From: an uncultured Candidatus Saccharibacteria bacterium
GTDB lineage: Bacteria; Patescibacteria; Saccharimonadia; Saccharimonadales; JAEWBQ01
Length of the DNA: 64,000 nt
Assembly: GCA_946885745.1 (NCBI GenBank)
Contig: CAMPGV010000001.1
Coordinates: 1-64,000 of the forward strand
Direction of reading: 5' to 3'
Part shown: one piece after another, positions 54,373-62,318 of the stretch
Layout of the letters: every line of letters starts with the position of its first letter
Position numbering within the stretch: the stretch's first letter is position 1
Made by a program: the position numbers and the translations under genes
Notes under the pieces: model-generated
What the model was told of the DNA's origin: nothing
Database searches by the model: none
What the model saw: only the letters and a program-made list of their open reading frames with translations

Positions 54373-55961
54373 TGTCCGCATCAACTCAGCAGATCACCCC
54401 CAATCAACATCGACACCTTTCGCCGTGGCGGGTCATGCTCGGCATTTTCATCCTTGCTCTAGCTGCAACTGGCCTATTTTTCGGCACTCAGCGATGGCAA
54501 GATATACAAGCCAACAGCTCCTCGAGTCCATGGTTTGCTAGCTATGTTGACGTGACGGCGACGCCAACATTCCCCTTTGAAAAAATGGGTGCCGGTGCGA
54601 AAAAAGACGTCATTCTATCATTTATAGTTTCAGCATCATCCGACCCTTGCTCTCCGACATGGGGTAATGCCTATACACTCAATCAAGCGGGCGAATCGCT
54701 CGATCTCGATCGCCGTATAGCTCGACTACGTCAGCAAGGCGGCAGCGTTGCGGTATCGTTTGGAGGTCTCAGGAATAATGAACTCTCCCTGAGGTGCACC
54801 GACGAAGCTAAGTTATACCAAGCCTACAAATCGGTCATCGATAGATACGAAATTAATACTATTGACCTTGATCTCGAAGGCGATAGTTTAAATGATACGG
54901 CGGCAGGAATTCGTCGCGCCAAAGTTATCGCTAAGCTTCAGTCGGACCGGCGTAATAACGGGGAGTCTTTAGCCGTTTGGACAACCCTTCCTGTCACACC
55001 CCAAGGACTTAGCGAGGCTGGCACAAATAGTATCGGTCACTTGCTCGCTAACAAGGTCGACCTTACAGGCGTTAATGCCATGACAATGGATTACGGTGAA
55101 AGTCGACCCAAAGACCAAAGCATGCAAGCCGCAGCTGAAAGCGCCCTAACTCAAGTTGAACGCCAGCTGAACATTCTTTACAAACGTACCGGCACTCACC
55201 TCACCTCAGCAACCGTTTGGTCAAAGGTTGGCGCTACGCCAATGATTGGACAGAATGATATCCCTGATGAGATCTTTACCCTAGACGACGCTAAAGGCCT
55301 CAACGCTTTTGCGCTTGCACGCGGCGTCGGAAGAATGTCTATGTGGTCAGCCAATCGTGACACAACCTGCGGAAGTAACTATATCAACCTTAAAGTCGTT
55401 TCTGACTCCTGCAGCGGCATCAAGCAAGACGGTAAAAGTTTTGCCGAGCTATTGGGAGAAGGCTTCAACGGCAGTCTCGCAATGAATGCTGCCGGCGTGA
55501 CGACTTCTAATGCCCTGGACCCGAGCCAGATAAAAGACGATCCCGCGACTAGCCCCTATCAGATATGGTCTCCGGAAGGTGCATATTTAAAGGGGACAAA
55601 GGTAGTATGGCATCGCACCGTTTATGAAGCGAAATGGTGGACCCAGGGTGATCTTCCTGATAGTCCCGTCCTTCAATCATGGGAAACGCCCTGGCAGTTA
55701 GTTGGACCGGTAATGCCGGGTGAAAAACCGCAGCCCCAAGCAACACTGCCCGAAGGCACCTACCCACATTGGTCAGGTAATGATCAGTACAATACGAGCG
55801 CACGCGTGCTCTTTAACGGCGTACCCTACCAGGCCAAATGGTGGACTCAGGGCGACAGTCCAGCCGCCGCATCCTCAAATGCCGACAGCTCACCATGGGC
55901 GCCCCTGACTCAAGCGCAAATTGATGATGTAGTTCGTAGTCTACAAAAGCCAAAGGAGTAA
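54372..55961 (+). CDS. GH18 chitinase-like glycosidase with two CBM5/12-type modules
   Basis: Predicted to cut beta-1,4-linked GlcNAc polymers outside the cell. It has an N-terminal membrane anchor or signal (about 20-38), a GH18 barrel with TIDLDLEG (Asp165, Asp167, catalytic Glu169; the first Asp of DxxDxDxE is Asn162) and AMTMDYGES, then two chitin-binding modules at about 396-443 and 464-510, each with AKWWTQGD. It is 529 residues long. AAGGAGGAGG precedes the ATG. Substrates may include chitin, peptidoglycan or the neighbour's own polymer. Confidence 0.9.
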   Translation: MSASTQQITPNQHRHLSPWRVMLGIFILALAATGLFFGTQRWQDIQANSSSSPWFASYVDVTATPTFPFEKMGAGAKKDVILSFIVSASSDPCSPTWGNAYTLNQAGESLDLDRRIARLRQQGGSVAVSFGGLRNNELSLRCTDEAKLYQAYKSVIDRYEINTIDLDLEGDSLNDTAAGIRRAKVIAKLQSDRRNNGESLAVWTTLPVTPQGLSEAGTNSIGHLLANKVDLTGVNAMTMDYGESRPKDQSMQAAAESALTQVERQLNILYKRTGTHLTSATVWSKVGATPMIGQNDIPDEIFTLDDAKGLNAFALARGVGRMSMWSANRDTTCGSNYINLKVVSDSCSGIKQDGKSFAELLGEGFNGSLAMNAAGVTTSNALDPSQIKDDPATSPYQIWSPEGAYLKGTKVVWHRTVYEAKWWTQGDLPDSPVLQSWETPWQLVGPVMPGEKPQPQATLPEGTYPHWSGNDQYNTSARVLFNGVPYQAKWWTQGDSPAAASSNADSSPWAPLTQAQIDDVVRSLQKPKE

Positions 55962-56024
55962 ACGCTGCCAAATAAATTTATCCACGAGTCAGAAAATATC
56001 ATCGGTACAAGACACGGTATAAAC

Positions 56025-56030
56025 TATAAT
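56025..56030 (+). promoter_or_regulatory. -10 box of the histidine kinase gene, leaderless arrangement
   Basis: TATAAT, 8 nt before ATG 56039; no Shine-Dalgarno. Confidence 0.55.
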
Positions 56031-56038
56031 GAAACACA

Positions 56039-57700
56039 ATGAACACTAGCCTAGCATCAAATGATTTACGGCTCAGTATCCGCTGGTATATTTTTGTGCG
56101 GCTGCTCTTCCTCTTTGCGCTTTCAGTCCCCAGTATCTTTACCCAGTACTTTACCGAGGGATGGTCGGCATCAATCCAGCGCGACCTAATCATCTTTTCG
56201 ATCGGCATAGTTGTTAACTATATTTTCTACTTTCTCGCCAAAGTCTCTTCTCGACTTCCATACCTCCAGGCACTCACGCGCATCCTAATCATCATTGACA
56301 TCACCCTTATAACCGCCCTTATATACACAAAAGGCGGCATCGAGAGTCGCAGCGCTATCCTTTACGCGTTACCAATTCTCGTATCAGCCGCTATCTTTGG
56401 ACGCAAGGCTTCTTATGTTGCGGCACTCGCCGGAGCCAGTGCATACGTCGGGCTAATCACGGCAGACTATCTTAATATCATCCCCTCAATCATCGTATTC
56501 GACGGGGCGCTCCACCAAGACTTCAGCTATGTCATACAATCGATCAGCTTCATTACCTCCACACTCTTTATTCTTGCGTTGGCTGCCGATTTTATGACCA
56601 AGCTGCTTCACAAAAAGCAGTTACAAGCGACAAAACACTACGCCAACCTAGTGACCGCACAAGAAATAGCAAAACTTGGCAGCTGGGAATGGGACATTGC
56701 AAGCGACCACATCACCTGGTCAAAAGAGCTTTATAAACTCTTTGGTATACACCCTCATGCGATCGACTTAAAATACGACACCTATCTAAAGCTGATTCAT
56801 CCCGATGATGCGCCGATCCTACACAAGAAAATCTCCCAATCGGTAAAAAAGAAGGTGCCTTTTGCCACCGATCATCGTATTGTCATGGCCGATAATACCA
56901 TCAAGTACGTACGTAGCATGGGGCGCCCTCAGCTAGATAGTAGCGGCGCTGTCGTCAAACTTGCTGGCACCGCTCAAGACGTTACGGAAATGCATGTTCT
57001 TGATATCGCCAAGCGAGACTTTATTTCACTTGCTTCTCATCAACTACGCACCCCTGCCAGCGGGGTCAAAGCATTCCTCTCCCTTCTACTCGACAACCGT
57101 GCCGGCGTGCTCACCAAGAAACAACGGGAGTTTGTCTCTAAAGCCAATGACTCCAATAACAGGCAGCTCGAGATCATTGACGCACTCCTAGATCTAGCTT
57201 CGATCCAATCTGGGAAAATTACTCTGCAGAAGCGGAAGGTAGACTTACGAACCATGCTTAGTCGCAGCCTCGTTCATCATCGCCCTAACCTCAAGCAAAA
57301 GAAACAGCGGCTTGTCGTCAATAAGCCAAAAGAGGCTGTCCCGATCAATGCCGATACGACGCATATTCAAATGGCCATCGATAACCTTATCTCAAATGCC
57401 ATTAAGTACACACCAGAGCGCGGTAAAATCACCATTACCATATACACTACCAAGAATCATGCCCACCTTGAAGTTGCCGATACCGGCATCGGAATCGCCA
57501 AGCACGATATACCTCTTCTATTTCAAAAATTCAACCGGCTCAATAACCCAGCCAGTGGCACCGTCAGCGGTTCAGGTCTTGGCCTTTACCTTGCTCAGGC
57601 TATTGTCCAGCTGCATAATGGTAAAATTACGGTCCACTCACGCCTTGGTGAAGGTGCACGGTTTACAATAAAGCTTCCGCTTTCTAGAGCAAAGCAGTAA
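56039..57700 (+). CDS. Membrane-bound PAS sensor histidine kinase
   Basis: The sensor of a two-component system. The 553-residue protein has six N-terminal membrane helices (about 15-185), a PAS domain (205-320; GSWEWDIASDHITWS), an H-box with His334 in SHQLRTP, and an ATPase domain with N box DNLISNAIKYTP, G1 DTGIGI and G2 GSGLGLYLAQAI. It is followed after 14 bases by a response regulator. The signal is unknown. Confidence 0.95.
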   Translation: MNTSLASNDLRLSIRWYIFVRLLFLFALSVPSIFTQYFTEGWSASIQRDLIIFSIGIVVNYIFYFLAKVSSRLPYLQALTRILIIIDITLITALIYTKGGIESRSAILYALPILVSAAIFGRKASYVAALAGASAYVGLITADYLNIIPSIIVFDGALHQDFSYVIQSISFITSTLFILALAADFMTKLLHKKQLQATKHYANLVTAQEIAKLGSWEWDIASDHITWSKELYKLFGIHPHAIDLKYDTYLKLIHPDDAPILHKKISQSVKKKVPFATDHRIVMADNTIKYVRSMGRPQLDSSGAVVKLAGTAQDVTEMHVLDIAKRDFISLASHQLRTPASGVKAFLSLLLDNRAGVLTKKQREFVSKANDSNNRQLEIIDALLDLASIQSGKITLQKRKVDLRTMLSRSLVHHRPNLKQKKQRLVVNKPKEAVPINADTTHIQMAIDNLISNAIKYTPERGKITITIYTTKNHAHLEVADTGIGIAKHDIPLLFQKFNRLNNPASGTVSGSGLGLYLAQAIVQLHNGKITVHSRLGEGARFTIKLPLSRAKQ

Positions 57701-57714
57701 AATAAATATATTCT

Positions 57715-58080
57715 ATGGCTACTATCTTACTTATCGAAGATGATACCGCGCTACAAGAAGCCTATAGTTTCCTATTGAGCACAGAAGACCACGTCGTTAC
57801 TTCGGCCTACAACGGCCAGGAGGGCATCGACAAGGCCAAGCAACAGACCTACGATATCATTCTTCTCGATATACACATGCCCATCATGGACGGCCTAGAA
57901 TTTCTTGAAGCATTCCAGTCGATTCGACCAAGCGCAACAAAAATTATCGTCTTCAGCAACATGGTTGAGCCTGAGATAGAATCAGAAGCACTAAAGCTTG
58001 GGGCCGACGCTTGCATCCTGAAATCCTCAATGACGCCAACCTCAATGCTCAGCGTAGTACAGGAGAACCTGGGTACATAG
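57715..58080 (+). CDS. Single-domain response regulator
   Basis: A receiver-only protein of 121 residues: acidic pocket ED-D (8-10), phosphoryl acceptor Asp52 in LLDIHMP, Ser81 and Lys103. No output domain is present, so it works through protein contact or as a phosphorelay step. It is the likely partner of the upstream kinase. No Shine-Dalgarno is visible. Confidence 0.93.
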   Translation: MATILLIEDDTALQEAYSFLLSTEDHVVTSAYNGQEGIDKAKQQTYDIILLDIHMPIMDGLEFLEAFQSIRPSATKIIVFSNMVEPEIESEALKLGADACILKSSMTPTSMLSVVQENLGT

Positions 58081-58103
58081 ACCCCCCTTGTCTTATGCGC
58101 ACC

Positions 58104-58139
58104 AAGAAAAAAGAAGGTACAGTTACCTTCTTTTTTCTT
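58104..58139. terminator. Shared 16-bp terminator for response regulator and tRNA-Gln
   Basis: AAGAAAAAAGAAGGTA (58104-58119) pairs perfectly with 58124-58139, loop CAGT, with T-rich 3' arms on both strands. Its right arm reaches the CCA end of the tRNA. Confidence 0.88.
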
Positions 58140-58213
58140 GGCTGGGATGGAGGGATTCGAACCCCCGAATGCTGGAACCAGAACCCAGTGCCTTACCACT
58201 TGGCGACATCCCA
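58139..58213 (-). tRNA. tRNA-Gln (anticodon CTG)
   Basis: The minus strand folds as a full cloverleaf: acceptor TGGGATG/CATCCCA, D arm with AAGTGGTAAGG, anticodon stem CTGGG/TCCAG with loop TTCTGGT (CTG, reading CAG), T arm GGGGGTTCGAATCCCTC, discriminator G, and an encoded CCA. tRNA-Gln is the substrate of the GatCAB pathway encoded at 8.7-12.3 kb. Confidence 0.95.
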
Positions 58214-58280
58214 ATAGCACTACATATTGTAGCACCAACCACCGCCTAACTCAAGGGGTGAGAAATGGCTAATAAAAAGG

Positions 58281-58823
58281 TTATTTAGCCGGAGCCTCTT
58301 TGCCTGCAAGATCCACTGGCGCAACTATTGTCGCCTCCCTGGCGACCGTAAAGTACTCACGAATCTCTAGTAAAAAGTAGCCAGCAATAGCCGTGCCGAG
58401 AACACCGGCAATAAAGCTACCCGCCTCAAAATCAAACAATAGCTTCAAGACCACTGCAGCAAGATTCACCAGTAGGACGGCAAAAATAAGGCTCCATCCG
58501 CGTTTCTCAAGGCGCTTTAACGGACTCACAGCTAGGGCCATCAGAACCACGCTGACAATAGTAAGGCCTAACCAAAATAAAACAAGAACCGCCAGTAAGC
58601 CGCTTATCGCTATCCCAATCGCCCCACCTAAACCTACGAATAACATACCTGCAAAGAGAAGTGGCGTAAGCACTCCCACTACAGTTAGCCCTCCGATAAT
58701 AACCGCGGCCAGAATCATCCACCAACTATTGTCCGCTAGCCATCGTCGCGCAGTCGTTGGTAAATGCGGAAGTTTTTGATGCCAGCCTGCAACTGCTGCC
58801 TCAAGTTTTGTTATGGCGTCCAT
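58281..58823 (-). CDS. Multi-pass membrane protein of unknown function
   Basis: A 180-residue protein with about five membrane helices and small hydrophilic ends; no family is recognised. ATG 58823 is chosen because GGAGGG lies 7 nt upstream, whereas the ATG at 58838 overlaps that site. Confidence 0.75.
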   Translation of the reverse strand: MDAITKLEAAVAGWHQKLPHLPTTARRWLADNSWWMILAAVIIGGLTVVGVLTPLLFAGMLFVGLGGAIGIAISGLLAVLVLFWLGLTIVSVVLMALAVSPLKRLEKRGWSLIFAVLLVNLAAVVLKLLFDFEAGSFIAGVLGTAIAGYFLLEIREYFTVAREATIVAPVDLAGKEAPAK

Positions 58824-58883
58824 TGTGCGTCCCTCCATTAATGTAGATTCATGATACGCCCCGGACCGGTTATCTGCAATCGA

Positions 58884-59366
58884 TTATTTCACATTGCGCC
58901 GTATCGGCCATAATCCCCAGCTTGCCCAAACAATCAACACAATAACACTCATCACGATAAGGAGCACCCATGACTCCGCAGGCAGACTGATTGTTGCCCC
59001 AAGCAACCCAATAACACCTATGCCAGGTGCCTCAATTACCTGGTAGATGGTCGCCATAAGCCACCAAAGACCAATAAGCCACCCGAGCACCATACTGACG
59101 ATTCGCATAAGAGGGCTCAGCTTCATGCCAAGCAGAAAAGGTATCGCAAAGACTTCTCCAACAACGATCAATGCCGCTATCAAGATAGCCTCGCTGTCAC
59201 CAATGCCCGAAATAGCCATTTCATGGATCACATTAGGAAAATCCTCAAACGTAAATAGCTGAGCGACGACCAACATTACCATCACGGCAGCCAGACCAAT
59301 CGCCACCTTTGCCGCAGTTGGGCTTTTAGCAGCAGGTGCAGATGTGGCATTGGCGAAAATACTCAT
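58884..59366 (-). CDS. Multi-pass membrane protein of unknown function
   Basis: A 160-residue protein with about four to five membrane helices. ATG 59366 is preferred to 59384 because TATACT (59373-59378) is 6 nt upstream and the longer form would place that box inside the coding frame. It is not homologous by eye to its neighbour. Confidence 0.7.
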   Translation of the reverse strand: MSIFANATSAPAAKSPTAAKVAIGLAAVMVMLVVAQLFTFEDFPNVIHEMAISGIGDSEAILIAALIVVGEVFAIPFLLGMKLSPLMRIVSMVLGWLIGLWWLMATIYQVIEAPGIGVIGLLGATISLPAESWVLLIVMSVIVLIVWASWGLWPIRRNVK

Positions 59367-59372
59367 GTTTGT

Positions 59373-59378
59373 AGTATA
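59373..59378 (-). promoter_or_regulatory. -10 box, leaderless arrangement
   Basis: TATACT on the minus strand, 6 nt before ATG 59366. Confidence 0.5.
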
Positions 59379-59409
59379 CCCCATTACCCCCTCCGTGAAA
59401 GTGTTGTTA

Positions 59410-59438
59410 TTTTCATCATTATGCTTGCGCTTTATACT
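59410..59438 (+). promoter_or_regulatory. Promoter of a candidate small RNA
   Basis: TTTTCA (59410-59415), 17 bp, TATACT (59433-59438) on the plus strand. Confidence 0.5.
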
Positions 59439-59444
59439 TAATTC

Positions 59445-59569
59445 CCGTATTCTACTAATCAGCGAAAGTTACAAAAACAAACACAACTCCAAAAATATGT
59501 TGTGACTGATCGCTCTACGATAACCCACCACAACTTGAATAGCTCCCATAGTCGGGAGCTATTCTTTTT
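59445..59569 (+). ncRNA. Candidate small non-coding RNA of about 125 nt
   Basis: A promoter at 59410-59438 and a strong terminator (11-bp stem, 59537-59564, then TTTTT) frame 125 bases with no usable ORF on the plus strand. Inside, AGCGA/TCGCT and CACAAC/GTTGTG can pair to give a long-loop hairpin. No plus-strand gene precedes the terminator, so its T run needs another explanation. It is not a family I recognise. Confidence 0.45.
59537..59569 (+). terminator. Strong intrinsic terminator, plus-strand orientation
   Basis: GAATAGCTCCC pairs with GGGAGCTATTC (loop ATAGTC), then TTTTT on the plus strand only. The trmD transcript, reading the other way, would meet the hairpin without a T run. Confidence 0.88.
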
Positions 59570-59585
59570 GCCATTTTTATCCGCT

Positions 59586-60239
59586 TTAATCGGCTTTAAA
59601 CGAATTGTCAGTACGCCACTTCGCAATAGCGGCATGATTGCCGCTTAGGAGCACTTCCGGCACCTTCATGCCCCGGAAATCCTCTGGACGAGTATATTGC
59701 GGGAATTCCAGTGTCTCCCCATCGCTAAAGCTCTCAATTGCCGCGCTTGTTTCGCCCCCGAGTACATTTGGAAGGAGTCGCACAACAGCATCGGTAATTG
59801 TCATAGCCGGCAGCTCGCCGCCCGTCAGGACATAATCACCAACGCTCACCTGCTCATCCACAAGCGTCACGATACGCTCATCGTAACCTTCGTAGCGACC
59901 GCAAATAAATATCATGCCTCGCTCATCGTCAGCCCACTCCTGCGCAAGCGACTGCTTGAAGCGCTGGCCACGCGGCGTCATAAGAAACACGCGAGCTGTC
60001 GGGTCATTAGCCTTCGCCTGCTCAACGGCCGCAAAGAGCGGCTCCGGCTTCAAAAGCATACCATCACCGCCGCCATACGGTGTATCATCCACCTGACGAC
60101 GCGGACCAAGACCAAACTGACGTAGGTCAATCGTCGCAAATTCGGCAGCACCTTCTTTTTGAGCCTTCCACATCATCGAGCTATTTAATACGCCCGTAAA
60201 CATTTCCGGAAATAGAGTAACAATTTGTATTTTCTTCAT
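59586..60239 (-). CDS. trmD: tRNA (guanine-N1)-methyltransferase
   Basis: Methylates G37 of tRNAs to prevent frameshifting. The 217-residue SPOUT protein shows VTLFPEMF, VDDTPYGGGDGML, ICGRYEGYDERI and the knot GDYVLTGGELPAM, with SFSDGETLEFPQYTRPEDFRG near the end. TACACT lies 7 nt before the ATG. It is slightly shorter than E. coli TrmD. Confidence 0.97.
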   Translation of the reverse strand: MKKIQIVTLFPEMFTGVLNSSMMWKAQKEGAAEFATIDLRQFGLGPRRQVDDTPYGGGDGMLLKPEPLFAAVEQAKANDPTARVFLMTPRGQRFKQSLAQEWADDERGMIFICGRYEGYDERIVTLVDEQVSVGDYVLTGGELPAMTITDAVVRLLPNVLGGETSAAIESFSDGETLEFPQYTRPEDFRGMKVPEVLLSGNHAAIAKWRTDNSFKAD

Positions 60240-60246
60240 CCGTACT

Positions 60247-60252
60247 AGTGTA
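60247..60252 (-). promoter_or_regulatory. -10 box of trmD, leaderless arrangement
   Basis: TACACT on the minus strand, 7 nt before ATG 60239. Confidence 0.45.
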
Positions 60253-60352
60253 CTAGCTATTGACTTTTTTGTCTATTGATAACATAATTACGCCTGGCCT
60301 TTCGGCCGATGGAGCGGATCTGCTCTATCCTCTTTTACAGAAAGGTGAACGT

Positions 60353-60613
60353 ATGACACGTTCCATCGATAAAGTTCGCGAAGATCTCAGCAATAATATT
60401 GTGTGGCTCATCGTCTGGGGAGTTCTTCTGCTGGCCACTGTCACTGTTTTGTGCTTTGCGCCGCACCTGATCGCTTCATATTCATTGACCATTATGGTCT
60501 TTTTTGGCGCTACTCTTTACTGCTTGAGGAATGTCATCAAATACCGACTCGAGTACAAGGAAGCCCTTGTTACCCTCAATAAGTCTACCGAAGACACGCA
60601 GAACCGCCCGTAA
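60353..60613 (+). CDS. Small two-helix membrane protein
   Basis: An 86-residue unknown with two membrane helices (VWLIVWGVLLLATVTVLCF and SLTIMVFFGATLYCL) and charged ends. ATG 60353 is chosen because AAAGGTGA precedes it; the longer frame to 60260 has no ribosome site. Confidence 0.65.
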   Translation: MTRSIDKVREDLSNNIVWLIVWGVLLLATVTVLCFAPHLIASYSLTIMVFFGATLYCLRNVIKYRLEYKEALVTLNKSTEDTQNRP

Positions 60614-60620
60614 AAGCGAC

Positions 60621-60655
60621 GCCCGAGAGCCTGCGCAACAAGCAGGCTCTCGGGC
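60621..60655. repeat. Perfect 14-bp GC-rich hairpin without T run
   Basis: GCCCGAGAGCCTGC (60621-60634) and its complement (60642-60655), loop GCAACAA. It lies 7 bases past the gene at 60353; likely a 3'-end structure. Confidence 0.8.
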
Positions 60656-60733
60656 ACTCACCCAAGTTATTTCATTAACGAGATAGTTTAGGCGAGTGCC
60701 GTCTGTTATACTAAGGATAGTTAAGCGAGAACT

Positions 60734-61060
60734 ATGGAGTTAGAAACAAATACCCCCACACCGGATGAGGCACGTCTGCTTGCGCAGTCAAAAAAACTGA
60801 CACTTCAGCCAGTTCATGCTGACGTTGCGGCCGATGACGTACCGGACTCAGTACTCGTGGCTCAACATCTTACAAGTGGACCTGTTGGCAACATTGCCAT
60901 CGATACCGAGCAAAATGTCGCCAGTATCCCTCTGGCTGACGCAGAAGTGTCTGACGAAGAAATAGCTAACCGACCTCACCAACTATACATCTACGTCCTC
61001 ACAGGCGTTGGTCTAGCCCTACTTGCCGCTATGACAGTGCTTGTCATCGTACAGCTCTAG
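60734..61060 (+). CDS. Tail-anchored acidic protein of unknown function
   Basis: A 108-residue protein: an acidic hydrophilic N-terminal part rich in Asp/Ala/Thr and a C-terminal membrane anchor (LYIYVLTGVGLALLAAMTVLVIVQL). An extended -10 TGT-TATACT (60707-60712) gives a short leader. No family is recognised. Confidence 0.65.
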   Translation: MELETNTPTPDEARLLAQSKKLTLQPVHADVAADDVPDSVLVAQHLTSGPVGNIAIDTEQNVASIPLADAEVSDEEIANRPHQLYIYVLTGVGLALLAAMTVLVIVQL

Positions 61061-61127
61061 GCGATACGTCGGGCGTCAACAGCAGCCTTAGACTGAAAGC
61101 CCTCTAGATAGATGGCCCTCTATACAA

Positions 61128-61164
61128 CCACGAAACCCACCTTTAAAGGTGGGTTTCTTCGTGG
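61128..61164. terminator. Hairpin after the tail-anchored protein gene
   Basis: CCACGAAACCCACC and its near complement (extra TT in the right arm) form a long stem with loop TTTAAA. It stands between convergent genes and may serve both. Confidence 0.7.
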
Positions 61165-61249
61165 CACATATAAAGCTCTCAACAAATATGTTTTGTTGCT
61201 CGCATAGAGCGTTCTCGCAGTTCAAGTAGTTTTGTTGAACTGTTTATGA

Positions 61250-61642
61250 TTATATATCCAGGTCGTCTAGTTCTGCAAGCTCTTTACGGGTCTTTTTTGC
61301 GAGATCAGATTCGTTTTCCACAGCTTCATCGGTTAAGTTATTCACACCCTGGCTAGTATCGTGATCTGATGAGATAGTATAGCTTTCACGCTCGTCATCA
61401 TTGTTTACGATCTTCAAGTTATATCGAGCGTCATTTTTAGTTCCAAGAGCTCGGAGCAGTGTACGTAAGCTTTGCGCCGTCATACCCCGCTTACCAATGA
61501 CACGTCCCAGGTCGTCTGGATGGACTGTTAATGTCAAAAGTACGCCTTTTTCATCGATCAGCCGCTCGACAACGACATCTTCCGGATGCCCAACCAATGA
61601 CTTAACGATATATTCTACAAACTGTTGATCTATTGTTGCCAT
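61250..61642 (-). CDS. khpA: KH-domain RNA-binding protein (KhpA-like)
   Basis: A small RNA chaperone-like protein. Residues 1-80 match KhpA/YlqC, with the KH loop GRVIGKRG (46-53) and FVEYIVKSLVGHPEDV. Residues 80-130 form an acidic, probably disordered tail not found in most relatives. GGAGGG precedes the ATG. It usually lies between rpsP and rimM/trmD; here the order is kept but broken by plus-strand genes. Confidence 0.92.
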   Translation of the reverse strand: MATIDQQFVEYIVKSLVGHPEDVVVERLIDEKGVLLTLTVHPDDLGRVIGKRGMTAQSLRTLLRALGTKNDARYNLKIVNNDDERESYTISSDHDTSQGVNNLTDEAVENESDLAKKTRKELAELDDLDI

Positions 61643-61719
61643 ACTGCCCTCCGCGACTCGGTCTCTCCAACACTTCTATAGTACTTATAGTATAGCATGA
61701 CGAAAGTCTCTACGTTATC

Positions 61720-61748
61720 TTGACTCGAACGCATTATCATACTATAGT
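61720..61748 (+). promoter_or_regulatory. Strong promoter of the orphan gene at 61798
   Basis: TTGACT (61720-61725), 17 bp, TATAGT (61743-61748). The leader is about 43 nt and ends with a strong ribosome site (AGGGGGG). Confidence 0.75.
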
Positions 61749-61797
61749 TCAGGTACGCCGTCACCATGACAGCGTATATGATTCCTAGGGGGGTATC

Positions 61798-62154
61798 ATG
61801 GCAACCGCCACGACCGGTCACGACAAGGAAATGCCGTGCGCCAAGTTAGCACGACTTATCGGCGAAAAGGTCCTCGTTTCCACCCGGAAGCGGCGCGACC
61901 TTTGGACGGACGAACAAATGCGCATAGCCCGAGCTTGCATCAAGTTCCTTGCGTACGGCACTGACTCCAACGAAGCTCAGCGACACACTCTGGCCTCGCG
62001 ACCGAGATTTATCCATCTTCACACCAAGCAAAACGACATCCTGCTGTGTAGTTATCTAGAGGTTGAGATGGACAATCCCGAGCTTGTCGAGCAGGCAAGA
62101 ATTGAACGCGAGCTCTACCGGAGCATCCATGATATCTTCCAAGGTAACGCATAG
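61798..62154 (+). CDS. Orphan protein of unknown function
   Basis: I do not recognise this 118-residue soluble protein. It is mainly helical and charged, with an Arg/Lys-rich segment (STRKRRDLWTDEQMRIARACIKF) and a C-terminal acidic-basic helix. AGGGGGG lies 5 nt before the ATG. It sits between khpA and rpsP on the opposite strand, with its own promoter and terminator, as an independent cassette. Confidence 0.65.
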   Translation: MATATTGHDKEMPCAKLARLIGEKVLVSTRKRRDLWTDEQMRIARACIKFLAYGTDSNEAQRHTLASRPRFIHLHTKQNDILLCSYLEVEMDNPELVEQARIERELYRSIHDIFQGNA

Positions 62155-62232
62155 CGCATCCAGCGCATCCGCTAGACACCTCTAGCAAAAATTCGCTCGC
62201 CATTCGAGTGTGGTAGCCCAACCGGCTACAAC

Positions 62233-62254
62233 AAGCCCCCGTAGTGGGGCTTTT
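62233..62254 (+). terminator. Terminator of the orphan gene at 61798
   Basis: AAGCCCC and GGGGCTT arms (loop CGTAGT) followed by TT. Confidence 0.75.
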
Positions 62255-62318
62255 AGAATGGGAAAATATATTATATAGTAAACGTGAAGTATCCCTTCCC
62301 TGCTAACGAAAGGTAATC

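Noticed and set aside
62161..62232. Possible tRNA-like sequence before the hairpin at 62233
   Set aside because: The segment has GGTAGCCC and a GC-rich stem but no acceptor pairing, anticodon arm or GTTCGA box.
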